This document shows positions 49,297 to 57,016 of a stretch of DNA of 64,000 bases, one piece after another. Made by a program: the position numbers and the translations under genes. Source of the stretch: Streptomyces ochraceiscleroticus (GTDB lineage: Bacteria; Actinomycetota; Actinomycetes; Streptomycetales; Streptomycetaceae). The stretch spans positions 1-64,000 of the forward strand of contig NZ_JOAX01000033.1 in the NCBI RefSeq assembly GCF_000720485.1. Direction: 5' to 3'. The notes under the pieces are model-generated. The model had not been told where the DNA came from. It saw only the letters and a program-made list of their open reading frames with translations, and ran no database searches. Numbering within the stretch: position 1 is the first letter of the stretch; every line of letters starts with the position of its first letter.

Positions 49297-49318
49297 CAAG
49301 GGAGCCTGAAAGACTGGC

Positions 49319-49364
49319 TTCGCTGTCAAACGCCTCGATTGAATCTCGATTGAATGACAGCGAA
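49319..49364. repeat. 10-bp inverted repeat enclosing an 11-bp tandem repeat
   Basis: TTCGCTGTCA (49319-49328) and TGACAGCGAA (49355-49364) are perfect inverted arms. Between them CTCGATTGAAT occurs twice without a gap (49334-49344, 49345-49355). The sequence is much less GC-rich than its surroundings. It could be a terminator for the DUF3291 gene or a footprint of an insertion element. The following frame (MRLRYGGSASAWGFALYL from 49367) may be a gene fragment but I cannot place it. Confidence 0.6.
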
Positions 49365-49434
49365 CAGATGCGTCTGCGCTACGGCGGATCCGCCAGTGCC
49401 TGGGGCTTCGCCCTCTACCTCACCGACCCCAGCA

Positions 49435-51900
49435 CTAAGCCCGTCGACGGGCGTCCAGTTGCGCCATCGGCGCTTCCCCCACCAGGGCGGCGATCCGGGA
49501 CCGGGACGAGAATCCCAGTTTGCTCAGGATGTGTTCCACATGAGCGTCCACGGTCCGCTTGGAGATCACCAATCGGTCCGCGATCTGACGGTTCGAGAGT
49601 CCGGCGGCGACCAGTCCGGCCACTTCGCGCTCCCGGCGGGTCAGCGACCCCAGCGGGCCCGCCGGGTCCTCGTCGTCCGCCGTGCCGGACGGGCCCTGCT
49701 CCGTACCGGCCCGGTCGCACGCGCCGGCGGCCCCGCCACCGGATGCCGCCGCCTCTTCGCTCGCGGCATCGGATTGCGTCCGGGCCACCACCTCGTCGAG
49801 TGGCATGACCGTTCCTTGACGGAACGCCTTGTCGTACGCGTCATCGCCGAGGTCCGCCCGGGCCGTCCGTACGGCCGCGTCATGGCGGCTCTGGAGCATC
49901 GCGATGCCGAAGAGCGGTGCTCCGATCTTTTCGTAGAGCACCTTTGTCGCCCCCAGCATCCACGCGGTCTGCTCGGAGCGCCCCTGCTCGGCACTGAGCC
50001 AGGCGAGTACTTCGAGGGAGTGGGCGGAGCCCATCCTGTCGCGGACGTCGTACTTCATCGCCAGGGCAGCGCGCATGACGGCCTCGCATGTGCTGTCGTG
50101 GTCACCGCCGAGCAGCAGGGCGATCCCCTTCACCCACAGTGCCCATGCCTGGTTCCAGCGCTCGTCCGTTCCCGCCAGCAGGTCCAGGGTCACATCGCAG
50201 AGCTCGATCGAGGTCTCGGTATCGCCCAGCATGGCGTGCATCAACGCCTCCTGGTAATGGACGATCGCGATGCCGACGTGGTCCTGCTGCTCGATGAGCC
50301 GGCGCCGGGCCTCCCCGTAGTACCGCAGCGCGAGCTCGCCCTCGCCCTTGAACATGTACGTACCGCCCAGATACTGCAGCGCGTACGTGAGGAGGGAATC
50401 GTCCGCCAGCTCCTCGGCGATGGCCTTGGACTCCTCGAGGAGCGGCAGTGCGAAGTCGTGCTCACCCTGCATCATCGCGAACCAGCCGACGAACCGCAGG
50501 GCTTCCGCCCGTTCGGGAACGGGGCCATCGACCAGGCCGAGACCTTTGTCCAGCCAGTACCGGGCCTCGCTGAACCGGGAGGAGCACACCCAGTAGCACC
50601 AGAGCGAGATGGCGAACCTGAGCCCTGTACGGGCATCCCCGGCCGCGGCCCCGCCGTCCCCGTCATCCGCTCCGGCCCCACCGTCGCCCTCGGTGCCTCC
50701 CTCGGTGAAACAGAATTCCAGTGCCGCCCGCAGATCGGCGGAGCACCGCCGCAGCCGTAGGTATCCGGGCACCTGCTGCGACGTGCAGAACTCCCGTGTG
50801 AACTCCTCGGCCATCGCCAGATAGTGATCGCGGTGGCGGGCCCGCAACGCCCGTGCCTCGCCGAGCTCGGTGAGCCACTCCTCACCGTATTCCCGGATGG
50901 TGTCGAGCAGCCGGTAGCAGGTCCCGCTCTCGTCGTCGAGCCTGAGCACGATCGACTTGTCCACGAGCCCGATCAGCGACTCGAGGATCTCGTCGGCCGG
51001 CAGCTCGGTGTCCGCGCACACCTCCTCCACCGCGGTCAGGTCGAAGTATCCGGCGAAGACCGACAGCCGCGCCCACAGCAGCCGCTCCTCGGGGGAGCAC
51101 AGCTCATGACTCCATCCGATGGCCGTACGCAGGGTCTGATGCCGGGGCAGCGCCGTCCTGTTGCCGCCGGTGAGCAGCCGGAACCTGCTGTCGAGCCGGC
51201 TGACGAGCTGATCGAGGGAGAGCGCACGCAGCCGTACGGTGGCCAGCTCGATGGCCAGCGGGATGCCGTCGAGCCGCCGGCACAGCGCGCCGACCGCGGC
51301 ACGGTTACGGTCGTCGACCGTGAACCCGCTGCGCACCGCCGCCGCCCGCTGGGCGAACAGCCGCACCGCGTCGGTCTCTTCAGCGGTGCCGCCCTCGTCC
51401 GGGACGCCCAGCGGGGGAACCTCCAGGACGTTCTCGCCCGGCACGCTCAGCGCTTGCCGGCTGGTGGCCATGATCCGCAGGTCGGGGGCCGTACGGAGCA
51501 GGGCATCGGCGAGCATGCCGCAGGTGTCCACGACGTGCTCGCAGGTGTCCAGGACAAGAAGGAGATCCTTGTCCTTCAGATACTCCATGAGGTAATCGAG
51601 CGGGGGACGGCCGGACTGCTCGGGCAGGCTCAGGGCACCGATGACGGTGTTCGGCAGCAGTGCCGCGTCGCGCAGCGCGGAGAGCTCCACCAGACACACT
51701 CCGTCGGTGAACCGTGCGGCGAGCTGCGTTGCCGTACGCAGCGCGATCCGGGTCTTGCCCACGCCTCCCGGACCGACGAGGGTGACCAGCCGGGCCCGGT
51801 CGAGCATCCGCTGCGCTGCCGCGAGCTCCTCGGCCCGCCCCACAAAGCTCGTCACCTCCGCCGGGAGGTCGACCGCCGCCTGCGCATGATGCGTCGCCAT
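49435..51900 (-). CDS. STAND-ATPase LuxR family regulator
   Basis: An 821-residue signal-transduction ATPase with a LuxR DNA-binding end. Walker A is GPGGVGKT (43-50), Walker B is near LLLVLDTCEHV, a Sensor-like GIPLAIELA follows, then a winged-helix, a long TPR-like region (RFVGWFAMMQGEHDFALPLLEESKAIAEEL, YYGEARRRLIEQQDHVGIAIVHYQEALMHAML), and the HTH SLTRREREVAGLVAAGLSNRQIADRLVISKRTVDAHVEHILSKLG at about 755-800. The ATG at 51900 begins the conserved part. It is divergent from the phytase and paralogous to the regulator at the window end. The ligand is unknown. Confidence 0.93.
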   Translation of the reverse strand: MATHHAQAAVDLPAEVTSFVGRAEELAAAQRMLDRARLVTLVGPGGVGKTRIALRTATQLAARFTDGVCLVELSALRDAALLPNTVIGALSLPEQSGRPPLDYLMEYLKDKDLLLVLDTCEHVVDTCGMLADALLRTAPDLRIMATSRQALSVPGENVLEVPPLGVPDEGGTAEETDAVRLFAQRAAAVRSGFTVDDRNRAAVGALCRRLDGIPLAIELATVRLRALSLDQLVSRLDSRFRLLTGGNRTALPRHQTLRTAIGWSHELCSPEERLLWARLSVFAGYFDLTAVEEVCADTELPADEILESLIGLVDKSIVLRLDDESGTCYRLLDTIREYGEEWLTELGEARALRARHRDHYLAMAEEFTREFCTSQQVPGYLRLRRCSADLRAALEFCFTEGGTEGDGGAGADDGDGGAAAGDARTGLRFAISLWCYWVCSSRFSEARYWLDKGLGLVDGPVPERAEALRFVGWFAMMQGEHDFALPLLEESKAIAEELADDSLLTYALQYLGGTYMFKGEGELALRYYGEARRRLIEQQDHVGIAIVHYQEALMHAMLGDTETSIELCDVTLDLLAGTDERWNQAWALWVKGIALLLGGDHDSTCEAVMRAALAMKYDVRDRMGSAHSLEVLAWLSAEQGRSEQTAWMLGATKVLYEKIGAPLFGIAMLQSRHDAAVRTARADLGDDAYDKAFRQGTVMPLDEVVARTQSDAASEEAAASGGGAAGACDRAGTEQGPSGTADDEDPAGPLGSLTRREREVAGLVAAGLSNRQIADRLVISKRTVDAHVEHILSKLGFSSRSRIAALVGEAPMAQLDARRRA

Positions 51901-51925
51901 CGCAGCCCCACTTGCCTGATGTACC

Positions 51926-51939
51926 TTCGCCCGGGCGAA
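51926..51939. promoter_or_regulatory. 14-bp perfect palindrome before the LuxR-type gene
   Basis: TTCGCCCGGGCGAA reads the same on both strands and lies 26 bp upstream of the STAND-LuxR start. It may be an autoregulatory site. GC-rich palindromes of this size can occur by chance. Confidence 0.4.
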
Positions 51940-52029
51940 ACTCCTCCCCACGCTAGCGAGCGAGCACACGGCGCGCCAGGCCGACAGCCGGGTGTGGTAA
52001 GCGGATACCGGCTGGGAGCGGTTCCACCG

Positions 52030-52047
52030 ATTCACCATGCGATCACG
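52030..52047 (+). promoter_or_regulatory. Possible PHO-box-like repeat before the phytase
   Basis: ATTCACC at 52030 and GATCACG at 52041 are 11 bp apart and match the GTTCACC repeat unit of Streptomyces PhoP boxes at 6 of 7 and 5 of 7 bases. A GTTCAC also occurs at 52075. The site lies about 105 bp upstream of the phytase start. A phosphate-scavenging gene makes PhoP control likely in principle, but the site is weak. Confidence 0.35.
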
Positions 52048-52150
52048 CCCCGGCCGAGTGGTGGTGCATGCTTCGTTCACGCCGCCGACACCCTGAAGTC
52101 CGAGGCTCGGCAAGGCATTTGACCAGCCCCCCACGCTGAGGAGCATCCGA

Positions 52151-53479
52151 ATGTACCGACGACTGACGAACCGTCAGCATGTCAGATCCATCGCCCTGTT
52201 ACTGGGTACGGCCCTCGCCACCCTCGCGGCGGCCGTGCCCGCCGTACCCGCCGAGGCCGGCAGCCGGAGCAGTGGCGACCTCCCCGCGGTGAGCCCCCGG
52301 GCCGAGACGCCCGCGCTGTACGACGACGAGGCGGGCGGAGACGCCGACGCGGATGATCCGGCGATTTGGCGGAACGCCGCCGAGCCCGGCCGCAGCCTGG
52401 TGATCGCCACGGCCAAGCAGGGCGGACTGCGGGTCTACGACCTCGACGCCCGGCCCGTGCAGTCCCTGCCGGCACCGTCCGCGCCGGGGCCGGACGACGC
52501 CCCGGGCCGTTTCAACAACGTGGACCTCGTACACGGTCTGCGCCTGACGTCCGGCCGGGCCGACCTGGCGGTGGCAAGCGACCGCGGCCGCGACACCCTG
52601 CGGGTCTACCGCATCGACCGCGACCGGCCGGGTGGCCCGCTCACCGACGTCACCGCCCCCGGCGCGCCGCCGGTGTTCTCCGCCGACCAGGACGAGATCA
52701 ACGAGCAGCAGACCGCTTACGGCCTCGCCACCTGGACCGACACCTCGACCGGACGGTCCTACGCGCTGGTCAGCCGGCGCAACCGCACCACCCTCGCCCT
52801 GCTCGAACTGACCGCGGCGCCCGGCGGCAAGGTCGGGTACCACAAGATCCGCACGCTGGACCTGCCGTCCGCCTTCCGGCTCCCCAACGGCAGTTCATGG
52901 ACGCCCTGTGCCGAGCCCGGTGAGCTGCCCCAGGTCGAGGGCATGACCGTCGACCCGGCCACCGGCACCCTCTACGCCGGCCAGGAGGACGTCGGCATCT
53001 GGCGGCTGCGGGCCGACCTCACCGGCTCGCCGCACCTCGTCGACAAGGTGCGCGAGTACGGGATTCCCGGTGCGTACGACGAGGAGACCGAGGAGTGCGT
53101 CCCGGGCGCCGACCCCGGCTACGGCGGCACCCGGCTCACGGCCGACGTCGAGGGGCTGACGCTGCTCACCGAGGACGACGGGGACGGCTACCTGCTCGCC
53201 TCCAGCCAGGGCGACAACACCTTCGCCGCCTACGACCGCGAGCCGGGTGATGACAACGAGTACGAGGGCGGATTCCGCGTCACCGCCGCCTCGGCGAGCC
53301 TCGACGGCTCCGAGGAGTGCGACGGCGCCGCCGTACTCAACGCGCCGCTGGGCACGAAGTACCCGCACGGCCTCCTCGTCGTCCAGGACGGCCACGACGC
53401 ACCGGCGGACGACGGCCGCAAGGCCACCGATTTCAAGTTCGTGGACCTCGCCGACGTGATGAGGACGATCGACGACTGA
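52151..53479 (+). CDS. Secreted beta-propeller phytase
   Basis: A 442-residue exported enzyme releasing phosphate from phytate. Residues 1-36 are a signal peptide (RRLTNRQHVRSIALLLGTALATLAAAVPAVPAEAG). The mature protein shows beta-propeller phytase motifs that bind calcium: DADDPAIWRN, RFNNVDLVHGL, LPQVEGMTVDPATGTLYAGQEDVGIWR, TADVEGLTLL, YLLASSQGDNTFAAYDR, and KYPHGLLVVQDGHDAP...FKFVDLADV. GAGGAG lies about 8 nt before the ATG. It is divergent from a STAND-LuxR gene. The product acts outside the cell in plant debris, consistent with the neighbouring mannan genes. Confidence 0.92.
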   Translation: MYRRLTNRQHVRSIALLLGTALATLAAAVPAVPAEAGSRSSGDLPAVSPRAETPALYDDEAGGDADADDPAIWRNAAEPGRSLVIATAKQGGLRVYDLDARPVQSLPAPSAPGPDDAPGRFNNVDLVHGLRLTSGRADLAVASDRGRDTLRVYRIDRDRPGGPLTDVTAPGAPPVFSADQDEINEQQTAYGLATWTDTSTGRSYALVSRRNRTTLALLELTAAPGGKVGYHKIRTLDLPSAFRLPNGSSWTPCAEPGELPQVEGMTVDPATGTLYAGQEDVGIWRLRADLTGSPHLVDKVREYGIPGAYDEETEECVPGADPGYGGTRLTADVEGLTLLTEDDGDGYLLASSQGDNTFAAYDREPGDDNEYEGGFRVTAASASLDGSEECDGAAVLNAPLGTKYPHGLLVVQDGHDAPADDGRKATDFKFVDLADVMRTIDD

Positions 53480-53510
53480 CGGCCGCCGGGGCCGCCTTCG
53501 CCCGGGGCGC

Positions 53511-54362
53511 TCACTTCGTGGCGCCCTGGGCGAAGCCGTTGTAGATGTAGCGCTGCAGGAAGAGGAAGGCGAGCAGGGTCGGCACGATGACGAGGATCGC
53601 GCCCGCGGAGATGTTCTCCCAGTGCGCGCCGAACGGACCCTTGAAGCGGAAGAGGGCCGTGGAGATCGTGCCGTGCTCTTCCGAGGGCATGTAGAGGAAG
53701 GGAATGTAGAAATCGTTGTAGACGGTGATTCCCTTGACGATGACCACGGTGGCGATGGCGGGTTTGAGCAGCGGGAAGATGATCCGCCAGAAGATCGTGA
53801 ACGCGTTGGCGCCGTCCAGCCGGGCCGCTTCGTCCAGTGACGCCGGAATGCCCCTGATGAACTGCAGGAAGATGTAGATCGACACGATGTCGGTGCCCAT
53901 GTAGAGCAGGATCGGCGCCCACCGGGTGTCGAACAGCCCGAAGCCGTTGACGACCTGGAAGGTGGCGACCTGGGTCGTCACGCCCGGCACGAGCGTGGCG
54001 ATCAGGAAGAGGGCGACGACGAGCTTCTTGGCCTTGAAGTCGAAGCGGTCGATGGCGTACGCGGTCATCGAGCCGATCACCACGGTGCCCGCGACCGAGA
54101 AGAGCAGGATGAACGCCGTGTTGCCGAACGCGGTGAGCATCTTGCCGTCGGAGAAGGCCGTGGCGTAGTTGCCGAGGTTCAGCCAGTCGTCCGGCAGGGA
54201 CAGGGCTCCGCCGTCGGAGACCTCGCGGGAGGTCTTCAGCGAGGTCAGGAGGACGACGACGAGGGGCACGAGCACGACCGACGCGGCGACGATCAGGGAC
54301 AGGTAGGTGAGTACCGGCCCGATCCTCGGGCGGCGCCGGGGGGCCGGAAGCAGCGTGGTCAT
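53511..54362 (-). CDS. Sugar ABC transporter permease, MalG-like
   Basis: A 283-residue inner-membrane permease of the CUT1 family with six transmembrane helices. The ATPase-contact loop is SLDEAARLDGANAFTIFWRIIFPLLKPA (EAA motif), and the extreme end FLFLQRYIYNGFAQGATK is typical of MalG-type proteins. The ATG at 54362 overlaps the MalF-type stop (ATGA). No ATPase gene is present; Streptomyces sugar importers often share MsiK. Context points to manno-oligosaccharide uptake. Confidence 0.93.
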   Translation of the reverse strand: MTTLLPAPRRRPRIGPVLTYLSLIVAASVVLVPLVVVLLTSLKTSREVSDGGALSLPDDWLNLGNYATAFSDGKMLTAFGNTAFILLFSVAGTVVIGSMTAYAIDRFDFKAKKLVVALFLIATLVPGVTTQVATFQVVNGFGLFDTRWAPILLYMGTDIVSIYIFLQFIRGIPASLDEAARLDGANAFTIFWRIIFPLLKPAIATVVIVKGITVYNDFYIPFLYMPSEEHGTISTALFRFKGPFGAHWENISAGAILVIVPTLLAFLFLQRYIYNGFAQGATK

Positions 54363-55339
54363 ACCAGGTCCACCCTTTCATCGGGCACGAGGCGGCGCTG
54401 GATCCAGGTGATCAGCAGGATGATCAGGAGCAGCACGACGGCGGCGGCCGATGCCAGGCCCGTCTTGTTGAACTGGAAGGCGAGCTTGACCGTCTGGATG
54501 ACGAAGGTCGAGGTGCCGGTCGCGCCGCCGGTCATGATGTAGGGGATCTCGAAGACGGCGAGGGAGCCGGAGACCGCCAGGATGATGCTCAGACTGAGTA
54601 TGGGCTTGATGCTCGGCGCGATGATGTGCCGGAACTGCTGCCATCGGCTCGCGCCGTCGAGCTGGGCCGCTTCGTAGAGCTCACCGGGGATCGACTGGAT
54701 CGCGCCGAGGAAGAGCACGAAGTTCAGGCCGGTGAAGCGCCAGACGGACACCCCGGCGAGTGAGGTGTTCGCCGACTCGGGATCGCCCAGCCAGGCGTGG
54801 CCGGTGTCGGCCCCGAACCAGGACAGCACCGAGTCGAGGGTGCCGCCGTCCTGGAAGAAGTAGAGGAACACGAAGCCGATGGCGACCCCGTTGATCAGGT
54901 AGGGGAAGAACAGGATGCCCTTGAAGAAGTTCCTGAAGCGCAGGTCGAAGCTGAGCACGGTCGCGAAGTACAGCGCGATGGCGATCTGTACGACGGACGC
55001 CGCGAGGTAGTAGAAGCTCACGAAGAAGACCCGGAACAACTCCGGTCGGGTGAACAGCTGTTGGTAGTTGTCGACGCCCGTGAAGTTGCGGGTCGGACTC
55101 ACCCCGTCCCAGTCCGTGAAGCTGTAGTAGAGCATGTTGCCCACGGGGACGTAGGTGAACGTGATCAGCAGGGCCAGGGGGACGACGAGGAACAGCCAAG
55201 GGGTGGCCCGCCGCAGGGGATGGCTCCGCCAGGAGCGTGGTGGGGAACCGGGTGGTCCGGTGGGTGTCGCCGTCTTACCGTGCGAGGAGGCGGCCGGCCC
55301 GGCGGGGCGTGCCGCGGCCCTGTGAGTCGTTTCGGTCAT
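54359..55339 (-). CDS. Sugar ABC transporter permease, MalF-like
   Basis: A 326-residue permease with six transmembrane helices. The EAA loop is LYEAAQLDGASRWQQFRHIIAPSIKPIL. The N-terminal about 40 residues are Ala/Pro-rich and cytoplasmic before HPLRRATPWLFLVVPLALLITFTYVPVGNMLYYSF. The ATG at 55339 is chosen because upstream codons read as low-complexity sequence. It lies between the binding-protein gene and the MalG-type gene in the order usual for carbohydrate importers. Confidence 0.93.
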   Translation of the reverse strand: MTETTHRAAARPAGPAASSHGKTATPTGPPGSPPRSWRSHPLRRATPWLFLVVPLALLITFTYVPVGNMLYYSFTDWDGVSPTRNFTGVDNYQQLFTRPELFRVFFVSFYYLAASVVQIAIALYFATVLSFDLRFRNFFKGILFFPYLINGVAIGFVFLYFFQDGGTLDSVLSWFGADTGHAWLGDPESANTSLAGVSVWRFTGLNFVLFLGAIQSIPGELYEAAQLDGASRWQQFRHIIAPSIKPILSLSIILAVSGSLAVFEIPYIMTGGATGTSTFVIQTVKLAFQFNKTGLASAAAVVLLLIILLITWIQRRLVPDERVDLV

Positions 55340-55421
55340 GTCGGCCTTTCGTCTGCCGCGGGTGCGGGGAGTGCCGGGCCCGGGCCGGCGTCGCGCGGCC
55401 CGGGCCCGTCCCCGCCGTCCG

Positions 55422-56741
55422 TCAGGAGCCGGCGGTCTTGGCGGCTTCGTTCCACCGCTTGTCGAGGTCGGCGAAGAAGTCGTCGAGGCTGCCCTGCTGT
55501 GCGCCGCGGGCGGTGTCGATGAGCTTCTGCCGGTAGTCCTGCTTGGCGAGGCCGATCTCGGCGGCGTCGTCGATGGCGTTGACCTGGGCGGTCTTGGCCT
55601 CGGAGCGTTCGATGAGCTTGACATCGTTGTCGACGTACGGTTTCAGGGACGCCGGCAGTGCGGCGGTCCGCAGCGCGGACACCCCGCCCTCCTTCTGCGC
55701 GTAGCCCGACTTCTCGGTGAACCAGTCGATCCAGGCCCGGGCGGCGGGCTTGTGCTCGGAGTGGATGTTCACCGCCTGCTGGTAGTCGGAGGCCAGGGTG
55801 GCGCAGAACGTGCCGTTCTTCTGCGCGGGGAAGGGCATGAAGCCGATGTCGTCCGGATCGGCGCCCGCCTTCTTCGCGGCGTCCTGGACCTGCGCGATCG
55901 CCCAGGAACCCAGCAGCATGCTGCTGATCTTGCCCTTGGCGAGCAGGTTCTTGGAGCTCTCCCAGTTGGTGGTCGTGGGGTCCTTCTCGGAGAGCTTGCG
56001 GTGCACGATGTCGTGGAGCAGTGTGTCGATCACGTTCAGGTCGCTGCCCTTGGCCCACGGCGCGGCGGAAGTGGCCAGCTTGTCACCGGCCTTCGCGTCG
56101 CAGCTCACCGAGCCGATGCTGTTGGTCCAGGGGCTGCTCAGCGGCCAGCCGTCCTTGAAGTTGGTGTAGTACGGGGTCGCGTCCGTACGGGACTTGACTG
56201 CCCGCAGGTCCTTGAGGAACCCCTCTGGCGTGGTGGGCCAGCCGGTGATGCCGGCCTTCTTCCACACGGCCTTGTTGTAGAGGAAGCCGTTCGCGGTGCC
56301 GAAGCTCGCGATGCCGTAGACCTTGCCGCCGACCTCCGTCTTGTCGCTGAAGCGGTACTTCTTGGACAGCTCGGCGGAGTCACCCAACGGGGCGAAGAAC
56401 TTGGGGTAGTTGTTCTTGGCGATGGCGCCCGGGATCATCAGGACGTCGCCGTAGTTCTCCGTGTTCATACGGATCTTGACTTCGCCCTCGTAGTCGGTGA
56501 TGCCCTCGAACTTCACCTTCACCTTGGGGTACGTCTTGTGGAACTCGGCGGCGTACCGCTTCATCGTCCCGTTCTGCACGAGGTCGGTCCGGTGCGTCAG
56601 CACCGTGATCTCTCCCGAGGCGTCGCCCGGGTCGGCGGGGGCGGCCGCCGTCTCTCCCGTGGCGGCGCCTCCGCCGCCGCACCCCGCGACGGTCAGCATC
56701 GCGGCGGTGAGAAGCGCGCTCGCGAGCGTCTTCCTCCCCAT
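55422..56741 (-). CDS. Sugar ABC transporter substrate-binding lipoprotein
   Basis: A 439-residue extracellular solute-binding protein (family 1). The lipobox LTVAGC places lipidated Cys21, followed by a Gly/Ala linker. EITVLTHRTDLVQNGTMKRYAAEFHKTYPKVKVKFEGITDYEGEVKIRMNTENYGDVLMI is the typical first lobe. GGAG is 8 nt before the ATG at 56741; a GTG at 56750 is less likely. It heads the ABC operon and is divergent from the beta-mannosidase, so mannose-containing oligosaccharides are the probable ligand. Confidence 0.93.
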   Translation of the reverse strand: MGRKTLASALLTAAMLTVAGCGGGGAATGETAAAPADPGDASGEITVLTHRTDLVQNGTMKRYAAEFHKTYPKVKVKFEGITDYEGEVKIRMNTENYGDVLMIPGAIAKNNYPKFFAPLGDSAELSKKYRFSDKTEVGGKVYGIASFGTANGFLYNKAVWKKAGITGWPTTPEGFLKDLRAVKSRTDATPYYTNFKDGWPLSSPWTNSIGSVSCDAKAGDKLATSAAPWAKGSDLNVIDTLLHDIVHRKLSEKDPTTTNWESSKNLLAKGKISSMLLGSWAIAQVQDAAKKAGADPDDIGFMPFPAQKNGTFCATLASDYQQAVNIHSEHKPAARAWIDWFTEKSGYAQKEGGVSALRTAALPASLKPYVDNDVKLIERSEAKTAQVNAIDDAAEIGLAKQDYRQKLIDTARGAQQGSLDDFFADLDKRWNEAAKTAGS

Positions 56742-56809
56742 GTGCCCCACTCCTTCCAGGGTTACGGCTCAGGTCTGCGTGGTTGTCGGCACTATGGCAG
56801 TCAGAGGTG

Positions 56810-56817
56810 AACCGGTA
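56810..56817. promoter_or_regulatory. Candidate LacI operator 1 in the mannan promoter
   Basis: AACCGGTA with flanks GTGAACCGGTAAAGC has the CG-centred half-symmetric core (AACC/GGTT-like) common to LacI-family operators. It lies about 70 bp upstream of the ABC binding-protein gene, on the leftward promoter side. Confidence 0.5.
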
Positions 56818-56932
56818 AAGCTAAGATTTCCACCGTGATGCCTAATCGTTACCGGGCAGGCTTGTCGTGCACGTAATGCCACCTGTCGAGCGGCAAGTTG
56901 GGGCTCGAAGTCGCGGGTTGGATCTCTACTTG

Positions 56933-56938
56933 ACCGGT
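56933..56938. promoter_or_regulatory. Candidate LacI operator 2 in the mannan promoter
   Basis: TTGACCGGTTTATAG repeats the ACCGGT core seen at 56811, here 79 bp upstream of the beta-mannosidase start. TTGACC and TATAG may also contribute promoter elements. Two similar cores, one for each divergent direction, fit control by the linked LacI protein. Confidence 0.5.
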
Positions 56939-57016
56939 TTATAGACAGCCGGGCGGGCGGGAGCTAGGTTGTCCCGCGCCCCAGGGGGCGTGAGTCAGGC
57001 GATTGGAGCCCGCACC

